Origin: Campylorhamphus procurvoides
Taxonomy: Eukaryota; Chordata; Aves; Passeriformes; Dendrocolaptidae
Assembly (NCBI GenBank): GCA_013396655.1
Contig: WBMV01002763.1
Coordinates: 372,573-436,572, forward strand
DNA length: 64,000 nucleotides
Direction of reading: 5' to 3'
Shown here: piece by piece, positions 10,973-22,936 of the stretch
How positions within the stretch are numbered: the stretch's first letter is position 1
Layout of the letters: each line of letters begins with the position of its first letter
Notes under the pieces: generated by a model
What the model was told of the DNA's origin: nothing
Database searches by the model: none
The model's input: the letters and a program-made list of their open reading frames with translations, nothing else
Made by a program: the position numbers and the translations under genes

Positions 10973-13423
10973 CTTTTACACTGTACATGAAAACCAAAAC
11001 CTGGGTGAGCCACACTCTGGGAGTCAATGTATAAAGTTCTATTAATTTTAATACACTAAGAACAAACTAAGATTTTTTCCGAGATGACTGTAGTGGGCTG
11101 GTATCAAATATAATTTAATCTTTTTCCTGTAATTTATTAACTTCTATCATCCTAATTGTTAAACAGGAAAAAATATTCTCTTACATATGCAAACTTATGA
11201 AAGTTAAACTATCTTAAGCCAATATAGCTTGGCTCTCCTTAAAGATAGAGTATATTGGTTCTGAAAAACTAATAAAATATCAAATAGTGAATTCAGCATT
11301 TATTCATCTTTTTCCTCAATATCTGCCAGAGAAAAGGGGCACAAGCAGCACATTCTGAGAAGAGCTGAGACTCTCTGGATCTCTTCATTCACACGGTGCC
11401 TGTCACAGCTACTGTACCTTGCAAGGGGTTACTCATAAGAATTATTAGTAAGATTAATTAATAAGAATTTCCCAGTGCCTAAACAGACAACCACTTCCAA
11501 AATGCACGAAATTTCAAGTCACAGTCTTAGTCATCTTGTAACACAAATAATTCCACTGCATAAATAACTGTGAAATAAATATCAGCATTTGATTAAAAAG
11601 TAAAAAAAAAATGCAACAGCAGCAAATTGCATCCAATATTCTGTTTGGGAAAATACAGAAATGAAGCTCTTGCCTTAGGGCAGGAAATGTAATTTTCTTT
11701 CAGTATGGAGCATTTAACATCACAGGATCCAAATCTAGCTGATAAACATGTCTAGCCAAATAAAACAGTCTTTTCCAATAAATCTCCACACTTTTAATCA
11801 ACTGGCTTATCACAACTAAATATTTATTTGCTAATTAAAATCTTAAACACAGGGCTTTTAAGATGAAGGGAATTTAGGCAGTGGGGCTGTATTTGTTGGA
11901 TATGAATCCAGTGCTGGTTTTTGCCTGCAGTTGAAAGGCACCAAGGTTTGAGAGCTCGTGCAATGCTGATGGGAACCCACCTACAGACCTTTTCTGTACT
12001 TGAATATGATCCTACTCAAGAAAGAACCCCTCTCTCAGCTTCACCATGACATGATAGAAGGGTGATAACACCTCTGAAAATGCCTAATTTCTGAAAACAC
12101 ACATTCAGGACAGTTTATTTCTTATAAAAAGGCTGTAATGTCAAGTTAACCTTTCGTGTTCCCCAGGGAACCCAACCACAAGCCCTATAGCCCTAAGGGA
12201 CAACCTCAGAAGGGTTTATTGTTCTTTCAGTCTAAGCCAGGATTAAAGCAGAGAACTCATGGTCTCATTTACATAAGGCAAAATTCTTTTAAATTAATTC
12301 AGCTTTAGGAACGAATGTTCCCTTTGGGGTGGAATGTGGTCTGTCCAGTGATGTCAACCTGAAAAGAAATGAGCTTTTAGGACTGGGCTGGGTCCAAATC
12401 CCACTAATATCAACTGAAAGGCTGCAATTTATGTTCCTTTCTGAGACTCAAATCTCACTTCATTGGCTCTACACCAACCACATTATTTTTCAGTATCTTA
12501 TTTTTCTCTTGCACTTTGTCACTGGAGATGCTAAATAAAATGGCAAAATACTGAAACATATTGAAATAATTAACAACAAAAATAATATTAAAGTATTTTT
12601 TCCCCTCCTTCTTTCAAGTTTTGTGAAGTCAGAACTTGATCTTGGCTCATAACTCCAAAAGGCTCTGTCAAGTGCTGCTTTTACCTGATGATTTATTTTC
12701 AGAGTGAGAGGAGGTTCTTAAATTAATTCCTCAATTTATTTGGGATCTGTTTTCTTGGATGACTTTGGCTGATCCAAAGCTCACTGGGCATATCTTGAAT
12801 CAGTCTTAAATGTTCTCAAGTTCTGATGATTTTTTTCCCCCCTGTTAAAGGGTTATTGCTCGATCCACTCAGTTATGCAAAGAAAAGGCCAAAATTCACG
12901 TTGTTTGATTTCCAGCCAGGGAAAAAGCAGTAAACCCACAAATTATGGTACAACAAAAACAACAGACAGGTGATCCTTCTTTAGAATTTTTGCTAGAACC
13001 TCCCTCACTAAACAATCAGAAACTGTTTTATCTTTGAATTTCTGCTCAATCTGTGGAATCCTGGCATTTTACAACATTTTTACCTGCTCCTACAGAACTG
13101 GATTGTCAGATTTGAGGTACGAAAGGCATGGGTGGCTCTGCCACAATGGAATTCTCCATGCTCCATGGAATTTTCTCTCCACCATTCCCTCCTTTTACAC
13201 CCTCTATTTACACCCAATGCTGCATATTCCAAAAAGAAGAAACTGTGAATAAGAAAAGCATCATCTTTTTAAAAGCATATTTATTAGCCAAGGTAAAAGC
13301 CATTTTATGCAGGGTTGACTCACAAATACACATAGAGGAGAATCCATTTAAGAGCAGGGAAGTCTTTCTATAATATTTCCTTAATTATGAGAACATATAT
13401 AAATATATAGATGAAGAGACAGA
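10973..13423. other. Unique AT-rich DNA, no gene seen
   Basis: Mostly AT-rich with A runs (11608-11620) and no recognised repeat. Short frames at 12329-12538 and 13034-13373 have no domain and no flanking splice pair that I can support. Confidence 0.55.
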
Positions 13424-13446
13424 TGTGTGTGTGTGTATCACACACA
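13424..13446. repeat. (TG)n microsatellite meeting (CA)n, small hairpin
   Basis: Six and a half TG units (13424-13436) are followed by a short spacer and four CA units (13439-13446). The two halves are self-complementary, so the tract can fold on itself. A TA-rich stretch lies just upstream (13395-13409). Confidence 0.8.
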
Positions 13447-14479
13447 ACCTCTTAGCTTTGAGTGCACTTCAAGGTCTTTCATAGCACCATATGCTTTGTC
13501 TGCTGGAGCAGTAAGGTGGTTGGCAGCAATAAGGCAAACATCAACAGTCCACTCAAAACTATCCCATTACTCAGCTTAAAAGCTTAAAATCAGGTATACA
13601 TTAAACACCTTTATGGTAAGAAACTAGAAATGCTACAGGCAACACCACACTTTTGGCACAGTTTACATTGCCCACCGACAATGGCACATAGTCATGACCC
13701 TCTGGCTCTCTACATATACCTAAACAACATGTACATTTCTAAATTTGACTCTAAACCATGCACTGAACATGCAATTGAAATGCAACCTAAACTCTCCTGC
13801 TTGTCTTTAAAGTTCTTCCCCATGTTTTTGGTTTCTTTCCTTCACGTCTTTGCTTTTCTTTGTAAAAAAAACTCCCTCCCTCTTGCTCTCTGTCTGGCTT
13901 AAGGGACGGTACAGTGGGGAGATCTCCTCTTTACAGACATGAAATTATTGGCTATAAATCAGCAATATCTTCAGGGAAGCACCCCCAGGACAAAGCTGTC
14001 CTCCTTTATGCCTCCTGCAATGGGCTACTCAGTTTTTTCAAAAGAAACGTTTCTAATGGGGTTCAGGGAGTGCACTGAGACTGAACAGAAGTTCCCAGAT
14101 CACATGCAGAATCACAGAGAAAAACAGTATTTTCATAAAAAAAGGTAAAATTAGACTGCCAGGTCTCCAAATTCAGAAATGTACTTGAGGCTGCAGCCTT
14201 GGAGAAAACGAGCCACACGTGGAAAGCCAGTTTCCCCTCAGACACCCTAATGTAGATGCAGAAAATAAAGGATATTATTAATAAACCACTCTCACATCTA
14301 TGGGAGTTGGGGTCCAAACTCCTGGCCATTTTCTAGACCTGAAATGGGTAATATTTTTATTTTCAGACAAGCTACAGCTTAATGGAACTCAGAAAAAAAC
14401 ACCATCCTAAAAACAGCCCAAGCAGGTGACAGCAAAACCCCTTCTTATCAGGAGGAACAAACCCCATCCTACAGACAAT
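13447..14479. other. Unique DNA, no gene seen
   Basis: A 90-codon plus frame (13630-13902) has a hydrophobic, pyrimidine-driven C-terminal part but no homology I recognise. An 88-codon minus frame overlaps 14063-14329. Neither has supporting signals. Confidence 0.5.
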
Positions 14480-15000
14480 TTCTTCAATTTTAATAACTAC
14501 AATTTAAATATTTAAAGCAGCTATAATTTTAAGCCAGCAATTATAAGAAATAAAGGCAACAACTACTTTCCAGAATGTCATTTGAAATAAATTAATCTCC
14601 ATGTTGAAATGGGAATTTATTAAGTTTCTCAAGTGATTTAATGAGACCTTCCTGTTAGAGCCAACACAGAATCGATGTCTGAAGGGAAGTCCAGCTCATC
14701 AGCTCGACCAGCAATCCTTACTGACATATTCTCCCTTTAATAATGTATTATCTTGACTTATACTAGATATGAGTTGTCTTAACAGTAAATACAACCATAA
14801 AGCAAAGAGCAATGCCAGCAGGATGATGACACTAATTGTACTGTCTTGGCTCGAATTAAAATCACTGAACAGTAAATGATATTACTAGCCTGAAGATAAT
14901 CTTAATTTAAATGTGCAGCTGCATTTATCTCATCTCAGATGCAATTTTCCAAAGTGCTTAAAAAAAAAATAATGCCAGACAGACATCTAATAGAAACCTT
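14480..15000. promoter_or_regulatory. Candidate conserved noncoding element
   Basis: Many homeodomain-type ATTA/TAAT cores, a CAGCTG E-box (14917-14924 region, within 'tgcagctgcattt') next to a GATA-type 'ttatct', and few simple repeats. This texture is typical of vertebrate developmental enhancers. The call is inference from word content only; no cross-species comparison was possible. Confidence 0.25.
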
Positions 15001-17689
15001 GATTTCTGAAGGTTTTCAAGATAATTAAGTGCCCGCACATGTTTTGTTCTATTGCCTTATTTTATAATCAACAGTGATCTGAAGGTCAAGAAAGAAAAAT
15101 AAGGGAATTTCTTAAATTGCTGTAACTTTTCCCAACTTTTGGTGGCCATTTCCAAGATGGAATGTCTTTGATGAATAGCAGAAGATCAAATGGCTAATAG
15201 CCTATCCTGCACCGTGTAATTTTCTTGTAAGAATTGTAAAGCATTGGAAAAACCTTCAGAAAATAATTTCAAAATATTATTGCCAATTCTAAATAGCAGC
15301 TAATGTGCCAGTTGTTTTTTTTTTTAATTAAAGCATTATACTGACAAGCTGAATTAGAAGAATCACAGACATTTTGCTTTCATTGTATTTTTATATATGG
15401 CTGTCCCCAGAATAGATGAGATTTCTCTGAAAACATTTTATTTCTCTTAATCAACATCAGACAATATATTGAATGTATGAAATTAGCAAAGGCTCCTACA
15501 CCCTACCTCAGATTTGCAATCCAAGTTTGGCCACAAATTCCTGTGCAAGAGGGACGACCCTGACTGGCACAGTACAAAAATCTCAAACATAAAGAAAAAA
15601 ACCAAACCAAGCTCCAAAACAACCTGAGAGAAATATTTCTGAATGGATTAAAATCATGTTGTAACATATTCAAATGACGACTTTTTACCAGATATGAGTC
15701 AGCATCTTGGTGAAAATCTCACACCTTCTTCACGCCCTCTTCCAAATTTCCTAAGCCCTCAAGTAATATTTATTAACTTATGTTATTTCAAAGTGTTTAG
15801 GGAGTATTTTTTTACCCCAGAACTCTTCAAGCACCTTTCCAGAGCAAATTGGATCCAGGCTTAATGTAGTTCCATTTAGAGCAGAAAATACAATTTCCAC
15901 CTATGAAGACTCTTGTACACAACATGACCTAGGGCACAGGTCGTATATTAAAAGTTTTAGGGAGTTTTAAGGCTGCCATCACTTGAGTTCTCCTTTTCTC
16001 CCCCCAAATAAATTTACACCTGAATTGCATGTCTGTTAATGCAATAATTTTTTTTGCTCACAGTGAACATCAGCTCGAAGAGCAATAACTGGGAGGGCTA
16101 TGAAAATAAAAGAGTAGAGGAAAGTAGCAATTATTAACAAGGAGGGAAAAAAGCCATTGGAATCTGAGCTTAGAAATGAATTTACAGTATAAACTTCTGC
16201 TCTGATAGATACCTGAACTCCCTATAGTTATATATAATGGGGCCAGAGTGTTTTTAGGACTTCATATCCTCATCTTGAGATAGATATGTAAAACACAGGA
16301 ACTGATCCAATCCCCTGGTTTCCCCAGAGCTAAAATTGCCTGTTTTTCCCCAATAACCACTGGGCCACTCTAGGCAGCTCAGCTGTAGACTTGCACACAA
16401 ACCTTGGGGTACCTGCCACTACACACCCACTAACTCCTGAGAGATGAACTTCACTGGGATAGTTGCATAAAACCCCCAAAATCTGGTTTATGTCACCCTC
16501 ATATCCCAAAATCCCTTTCCTAGCTAGAAATTAGAAGCATTCAGGTGAATATCTGCCCTTCCCTGAGCTTTCCGTCCCCCAGCAGGTCACAGTGCTCATC
16601 CTGCAGATTTATCCACAGTAGAAAGTGGCCTCAGAACACAAAGATCTCCCTCCATTCCCAAATTTGAATGCTTCTGCATGTAGCTGTGCTTGCCTCAATA
16701 TGAGGATTTGTATTGATCTTCATTTGAAAGGCAGTTCTTGGCGTAATTGATAATTTTTCATCCCTTCATAACTCCAGGCTGGCATTTAATAACAAACTCC
16801 AGCAGCCTGGGGAAGTGTTGAAACATAAAGGTCAAGGACAAAACAGAAGCTTTCATCTCACACCATGTTCCTCACCATGATGTTTTCGGAATTAACAAGT
16901 AGTGTCAGTGCTGAGCAGATGTAGGAAAACAGACCTGGTTTGTCACGAGTCACATTAAACCAAACCTCTTATTCCACCTGACTGTTCCGACCATCCCCAG
17001 GGCTGGCCTTGACTCTGCCACCTCCCACAGTGCACACACCAACTCTGAAAAAATTAGTTGTCTCAAGCTGTAAAAAGCAAAATTCTAACTCTACAGTGAT
17101 AAAATGTCCAAAAATGGAGGAATCAAGGTCCACAGCAAAAAAAAAAAATAATAAACTGTGGTCCTTTCTCTGATGGTACAAGTGGCTGGAGGTTTAATCA
17201 ATGACATCCCTTCCTTTCCCAAGAGTACACAGGCACTGGGGTAGACTGATCTCTTCCTCAGTTACAGCCCACCCCACCCTAAAAGGAATAATGGACTCAC
17301 TTATGTCACTCCTTCGAGAAGGATCCAGGTCCTGCCCACAAAGATCAATCCATTTTGCTTTTTCAACATTACTTCTTTCCTCTGGGCAGATCCATATTGG
17401 TGAAAGGAAAAGGAACTCCTCTTTTCCCAGTATAATACTCAGGCATTAGCAATCTTTGCTCCCTTCTTTTCCCCACCAAAACATACATTTATTACACGTA
17501 ATCTTTATAATTTAACTCTCCTGATGTGATATTCAATGATATTTTCTATGTAAGTAGTTTCTTCATTCAGCATAACTGTACAGTATCATAATTTACTAAT
17601 ACTGGTGAGTTTATATTCCTCCAATTTTTATTACATCCCATGAAGTAGGCTCTATTAATTTAAAAACTGTAATTGTTTGAAAGCAAGTC
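15001..17689. other. Unique AT-rich DNA, no gene seen
   Basis: A TGAGTCAGCA word (15695-15704), the consensus for bZIP factors of the NF-E2/MAF type, stands alone at the end of 'gatatgagtcagca'. No recognised repeat. Low-complexity T runs lie near 15316 and an A run near 17139. Confidence 0.5.
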
Positions 17690-18060
17690 CCATAGGTATT
17701 ATGACTCATGTTTAAAGGGGACATCAGACTGCTCTTATCTGTTTACACCCGATAATTCATCACAGCATTTATGGGATCTGGAATAGGAAAGGCTGTATGC
17801 ATTCATGCTTCTTCTTTCCTTACATTTCTAAAGTATGTTCTATCTTGTTCTTAATTGTGGTGAACTTTTCTTCATGGTTTATTTGCTTTTTTTTCCTTTT
17901 TAGTTCTTTTTAATAATTCCTAGCATTTTGTCATAATGTATTTAGGAGACAATTTCCATTTAGAGATTCAGCCTGTGGTCTTTGAGTACTTCTTTTATGA
18001 TTATTTGTAAATATAAACTCTACAGTGAATCAAGTCTATGACTCATCTAATTAATAGGCA
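17690..18060. promoter_or_regulatory. Candidate enhancer: two AP-1 words plus GATA/FOX pair
   Basis: A perfect AP-1 word TGACTCA lies near 17702 and another near 18040. Between them 'cttatctgtttac' (17733-17745) joins a GATA-type TTATCT to a forkhead-type TGTTTAC. TAAT words flank the second AP-1 site ('catctaattaatagg'). The spacing and combination suggest an enhancer, but short motifs of this kind also occur by chance. Confidence 0.3.
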
Positions 18061-20095
18061 TAAGTGTCATAAAAAAGAATTTAATTCAAAGCACAGAGTC
18101 TTTCAAACTGACCTCCTTCTGTACTAGAAACATCTACAGGAATGTTCACATGAGGCAGCTGGGAGTTGCTAGGAAGAAGGGAAGGGTGGAAGAGAAGCTG
18201 TGAATCAAACACAAATCTGGAATTCTCCTCATTTCCAATTTAAAAATAAAAACAAGACTGAATAGTCTGTTATTTTCTTTTAGGAAATTATGGATGCTGC
18301 GTTGAATACTTTTGGTCATTACAATCTCTGAGGAATAAAGTATAAAATGTGATTATACCTCTCCAGTTTTGCCTTCTGTGCTTCCAATACCTCTCCTTTT
18401 CCTTTTCTGACTCCTCAAGTGCTGTGTGCTTGTGTGTTGCAGCACAAGCAGCTCTGGGTCACATCTAATTATTGCTTCTATAGGGGGAAAAAAGATGAAA
18501 ATGAAACATTAATGCATTTATTTGCATATGAAAAATCCACAGATTAAAGTTGGCTTAATTTCATCATGTAGAATTGAGGCATCCAGCCTAAGCCACTTAG
18601 CTGGGATGTCTTTAGGCTTCTTCAGAAGATACAGCCCAACCACTGTGGGCAATTATTCTGGACTAGGAGATAATTCTGCTGGATGCAGAGGGATCATAAA
18701 TAACAAGCTGAGATTTGACTCTTGCATTTGAGATTATTGGAGTTTGGAGTCAAATTCCACTCTCCATGATTTTCCTGAGATGGTGAAGGCAGATCCACCG
18801 GAGCATTGGCCTCATGAGCCCCTTAACCACAAGGACATTACCATGACTCAAGTATTTTCCGCAGCAAACACAGCTTATGAATCCATCACAAGGAGAAACT
18901 CAAGTCAGTCACCAAAAATGGCATATTTAAGTTGTAATTTGGCCACGTGGACACCCCTGTTGATCCCCGTGGATATTCCAGAGAACATCATTGATCTGCC
19001 CAGGGAAATGAAGTTCCCAGAGGTCACCCACTCACAGGACATGGGCATTGAGCACATTTAGATCTGGATGTAGCTGGTAGCAAATCACATTTTAAGTTTT
19101 GAGACTGGGTAGATAATGTGAATGAAAAATTCCAGCTCCCTACATATTGTGGCCAAATTTTTGGAAAAAGTTTGGTAAAGTTGAATATTTTTTTCCAATA
19201 TTAACACTATGCCTTCATATCCCTTATCAAGAAACTGCATAAAGAAATGGAATGTCATTTTTTATCCTTTCCTTCTTCGTGGAAGTCCCTTCATACATGT
19301 TCTTTTTTTCACTGATCCTACCTATGTCTGGAAAAAACCTCTATTTTGAAGAACTTTTCCTGTCTTTACCCCTAAGCTTTCTGTATATGGTAGAATTCTC
19401 CCCTACCTACTGACTAAAGTACCCCCAAATTGTTTTTTACAACACTACTTTTTTAGACATAAAAAAGTACTTTAAAGTCATTTTTAAACTAAGTTTAGCA
19501 AGAAAAAAAAAAAGGTGTTACTTGTTTAAAAAAGTCCATTATTCCATTTGAAGAGCTAAACAGCATTCTCATGGTAAGAGAGAAGACAGCACCATGATTT
19601 AAGTAGATGCATAGTAGGAATTATAGCTGAATCTTTCAAGTTGCAGAAGAAAAATGTCAAAAAAACTGTTGATTTTGGCTATAACAACTGATGGAATTCC
19701 ATCCACTCAGATGCAACCATAAAGTAGGGCACGTGTTATAAAAAAACACAGAAAAACAATGTTCAAATGGGTGAGTGGAACTGAGGTGGCTTGGCTCAAG
19801 AGGAGAAAGGAATCCATCTGTTCTTGCACTTCTGTAACATCCTCTTGGATATTTAAAATTTATATGATACATTTTGAGACTGAAAAATTAAGAGATGCTT
19901 TCTGGACAGTAAAGGCAGACCTGAAGGAAGAACATCAAAAATCATGTTACACTGGCTTTGTTTTCTGCCTTGCTGGAGCGAAAAGCCCCCATCAGACACA
20001 GCCTGCACAGGGACTATAAAAACAATTCCCTGAGGCTGCAGAAGGCAAGTTCTATTTTACCTCTCCCTTTACATCAATTTTCTAGCATTATTCTA
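18061..20095. other. Unique DNA, no confident gene
   Basis: A 105-codon plus frame (18744-19061) and a 69-codon frame just upstream (18522-18731) are in unique sequence without recognised domains. An acceptor-like 'ttattttcttttag' ends at 18283 and is followed by a frame that stops after 15 codons, with AATAAA at about 18333. Too little for a call. Confidence 0.4.
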
Positions 20096-20327
20096 CCTTC
20101 TTTTTTCCCTTTTCCTTCTTCTCTCCAGGCTGACTAATGGAAGAGCCTTTGATTTTACGATCTCCATCCGTGACCTCACAAGCTCTCCTAGCACTGCTGT
20201 TCTCCCAAGTCACCTAGTCCTCATGAAACACATGAGATGGACCAAATGTTCCTCTACCCCATCTCTCTCTCCTCTTCACATAATTTCATCCATTACCCCA
20301 CTCCCACAGGAGTCAAATGGTCCATGA
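20096..20327 (+). other. Strong splice-acceptor-like tract with 65-codon open frame
   Basis: An uninterrupted run of 31 pyrimidines (20096-20126) leads into AG (20127-20128), which is the textbook form of a vertebrate 3' splice site. After it a frame starting at 20130 (LTNGRAFDF...) stays open for 65 codons to TGA at 20325-20327. The peptide is Ser/Thr/Pro-rich and not recognised. No clear donor was found inside the frame, so if real it would be a terminal or noncoding exon. It may equally be a chance pyrimidine tract. Confidence 0.2.
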
Positions 20328-21802
20328 AAATATCTCACATTTCTCTGTTATGCCCTAAGCTTTGCCTGCACCAAGACCATCCTGCTCCCCAACATTGTAA
20401 TTTCTGAGTCCTCTGCAAACCCAACCAAACAATACCCCTTGAATCTTCTATTTTCAAATGCTATTTCTGCATAAATGCACTCTGCCCCTGCCACAAACAT
20501 TCCTCCTGTGTTCTGCAGCTGGACTCACCTGTCTGCTGCTGGGAGGACAACATCTTAATTCCTGGGAGCAAATTCATCACCACCTGCTTTATTCTAGCCA
20601 CCAATGCTCACTGAAGACAGCAACCACCTCAGGAATGGCTGCAGTCTCTTTCTCCAGAGGACAGAGAGATGCTACAATTTATTTTAGCAGAGTGTATTTA
20701 TGGAGAAAGAGAAAGTGTCCCAACTTTTTTGGCAACGAGCAAATTATAATAATAAAAAAGTAAAAAAAAATGAAAATGGAGGACTTGAAAAATGATCTGG
20801 CCCAGGTGAAAAGACTACCTTGGACTTATGTGTGGTTTGCCAGACTGCTGGAATTTGCAGGCTTTGTTCCCTTCCCATAGTGCAGCCATCAGCACATCCA
20901 TCCTTCCTTAATCCACACTGAGCAGCATCTCTATGCCATTAAACACTGGAGCCTACAGGGAGGAAGATATTCCCTCCAATGGTCTGCTGCTGCCTGCAGG
21001 TGTCAGAAGGGCTCTGGGCATGCAGGGGCAGCACTTGCACAGAAGCCCCCAAGAGGCAGCCAGGACACTGCAGGACATGGTGGTGCCAAGATGGGACTGC
21101 AGCTGCCCCATCCTCTCCACACCAACACCCACCAGGGACTAGGCAGAAGCTTCATACTATAACATTGCTATCTAATGACAAAACCCCCAAAATCTAGACA
21201 GCGTGAGGTCAGTGAAGTTAGCAACATCAGCCTTGCAAGGAAAAAAAGTAAGACAAAGTTGTGGTGTTGAAATTAAGATGCTTCTCTGATGAAGAGGTGC
21301 CTGGCTTGGCTGTGGCACTGGGTCTCTGAAACCAAGATAGTGCTGGTCAATTAAAGTGCTCTTCCCTCTGCTGGGGCTGCATGTGCACTAAGAACTCATT
21401 TAAGGGACTATCAGCAAAAAAAGTCTTCTTTTCTGGAGCCCAGCTCTTCATAATTGGATTGATAAAACCCCCTTTACTCATGATTTGTTTAGAGAATTTG
21501 TTCTTTAGGATCTTGAGATATCTACTGCAATGGGCCTCCAAAGCGTTCCTGATAATTCTAATAAATATCCCTATTTGCTTACTTAAAATAGTAGTAAAAG
21601 TGGATAAAAATTATCTATTATTACTTTTTTTTTGCCCAAATATAATTCTTATTCTTCAGTACTTCCATATTTTCCAAATGCTGTGATATCTTTTTGAAAC
21701 TGCTACGACTTTTTAAAGGGCAGATGAATTATGGCAATAACTAAAAAATACTGTAAGTGCTTTGAAGAGAGAAGGGATGCATACAACTCAGCATTATTTT
21801 TT
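20328..21802. other. Unique DNA, no gene seen
   Basis: 20870-21140 is relatively GC-rich, with overlapping 69- and 72-codon plus frames but no domain. Frames of 64-101 codons at 21347-21686 are open on both strands, typical of chance. No repeat recognised. Confidence 0.5.
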
Positions 21803-21945
21803 TTAAGAGTACATCTTAGGAGGCACATGTAGATATTCTTCTGCTGCTGTTTTACACCTAAGAAGAAGAAAAGAGAGGGAAAGACACAAAAACAGGGGGA
21901 AAGGAGAAGAAGACAATAAGAAAGAGAAAGTTAAGTGAAATAAAT
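21803..21945 (-). other. Minus-strand acceptor-like purine/pyrimidine tract and short terminal frame
   Basis: On the plus strand 21860-21945 is strongly purine-rich (AGAAGAAG, GGGGGAAAGGAGAAG and so on). Read on the minus strand it is a long polypyrimidine tract ending 'cttcttcttag' at 21858, followed by a frame CKTAAEEYLHVPPKMYS and a stop at 21803. This has the form of a last coding exon of 55 bases. The tract alone could explain it: such purine runs arise as simple sequence and can form triplex DNA. Confidence 0.2.
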
Positions 21946-22870
21946 AGCAAGAAGGTGTCTGAAAATGGAAGGAAAACACATGAATCTCCAAACATCACTT
22001 GGAAAACAAATATAATCCTCACTTTCATTTCTAGACTCCCTTCAATTAGGTGGGGTTTTTTTCCTCAGAAAATGAAAAAAGAACTTAATAGCCCTACCTC
22101 AGTTTTTTGTGATGATGACCTGAATATCTCCCACAGGGCCTCTGTAGAATTGTCAGAAAATAAGAAGAAACAGTAACAACCCCTTTTATTAAAGTCATTT
22201 AACAACCCTCATGATATTCATTTCCCCAGCTGTTTTCCTAATAACCCTAATACTTTTATAATTTGCAATGTTACTTGGAAATTTACCCAAGACTTGGCAG
22301 CCATCAAGATGTCCCCAAGCTAACCTGCTTGTACTTGGCCAAATTATAAGGATCAGAAAACCATTATTTGTGTTCTTTGCTGCAAGGAATTGCCAGAAGC
22401 ATGCTGCTAAAATCTTTCAAATTTATCATAAGGAGCATAATTTCCTACTGAATTCATTTGATTAGGATTTCTTTGTCAAAATAATTATTGGTGGCACAAA
22501 AATATTCAAAGTAGAAATGTTTCTTATACAAAAGTAGTGTCTCATGCAACCCAGTGATGGTCTAGGAGTTGTATGGAAACTGGAATTCCCATTTTACACC
22601 AAAACAACAAAATTAAAACCCCCAGGAGATGCAAAGGAGAACATTAAAAAGAAAAAAAAAAACAAAAAAAACAAAACACATTTCTCACCATGTGGAAATG
22701 CCACAGTTTTTTTAGGAAAAATCAAGCTATAATTTAATTATCCAATATTTTCAGCCTCCATGAGGTATCCGCAGTGCCCTCACCTTGAGCAAGAACTGGA
22801 AAATTGAACAGGGACAATACTTGGATAATTCCAACCAACTTGAGTTATCCTTTTTTGTGTCTAAACTTTG
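21946..22870. other. Unique DNA with A-rich low-complexity block
   Basis: 22645-22677 is a nearly pure A tract broken by single G and C bases. No gene or recognised transposon; a 73-codon frame at 21955-22176 has no domain. Confidence 0.55.
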
Positions 22871-22936
22871 GTAGTGTAGAGGAATGGACTAAATAACCTC
22901 CTGAGAGCTTTCTAGCTTGTATTTTATAATGATTGA
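22871..22936 (+). mobile_element. Ancient CR1-like LINE 3' tail
   Basis: 'aggaatggactaaataacct' and 'cctgagagctttctagcttg', then 'attttataatgattga', keep the order of the CR1 3' end (glycine-like 'ggactagatgacct' block, 'ggtcccttccag' block, 'ttctatgattct' tail) but with about one change in three bases. It is much older than the other CR1 pieces here and could belong to another branch of the superfamily. Confidence 0.5.

Noticed and set aside
18270..18340. Acceptor-like 'tattttcttttag' with a 15-codon frame and AATAAA
   Set aside because: The frame is too short and each signal is common in AT-rich DNA.
18744..19061. 105-codon plus frame with near-normal composition
   Set aside because: No homology I recognise and no clear splice context. 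Kept out of the gene list, although a protein search would settle it.
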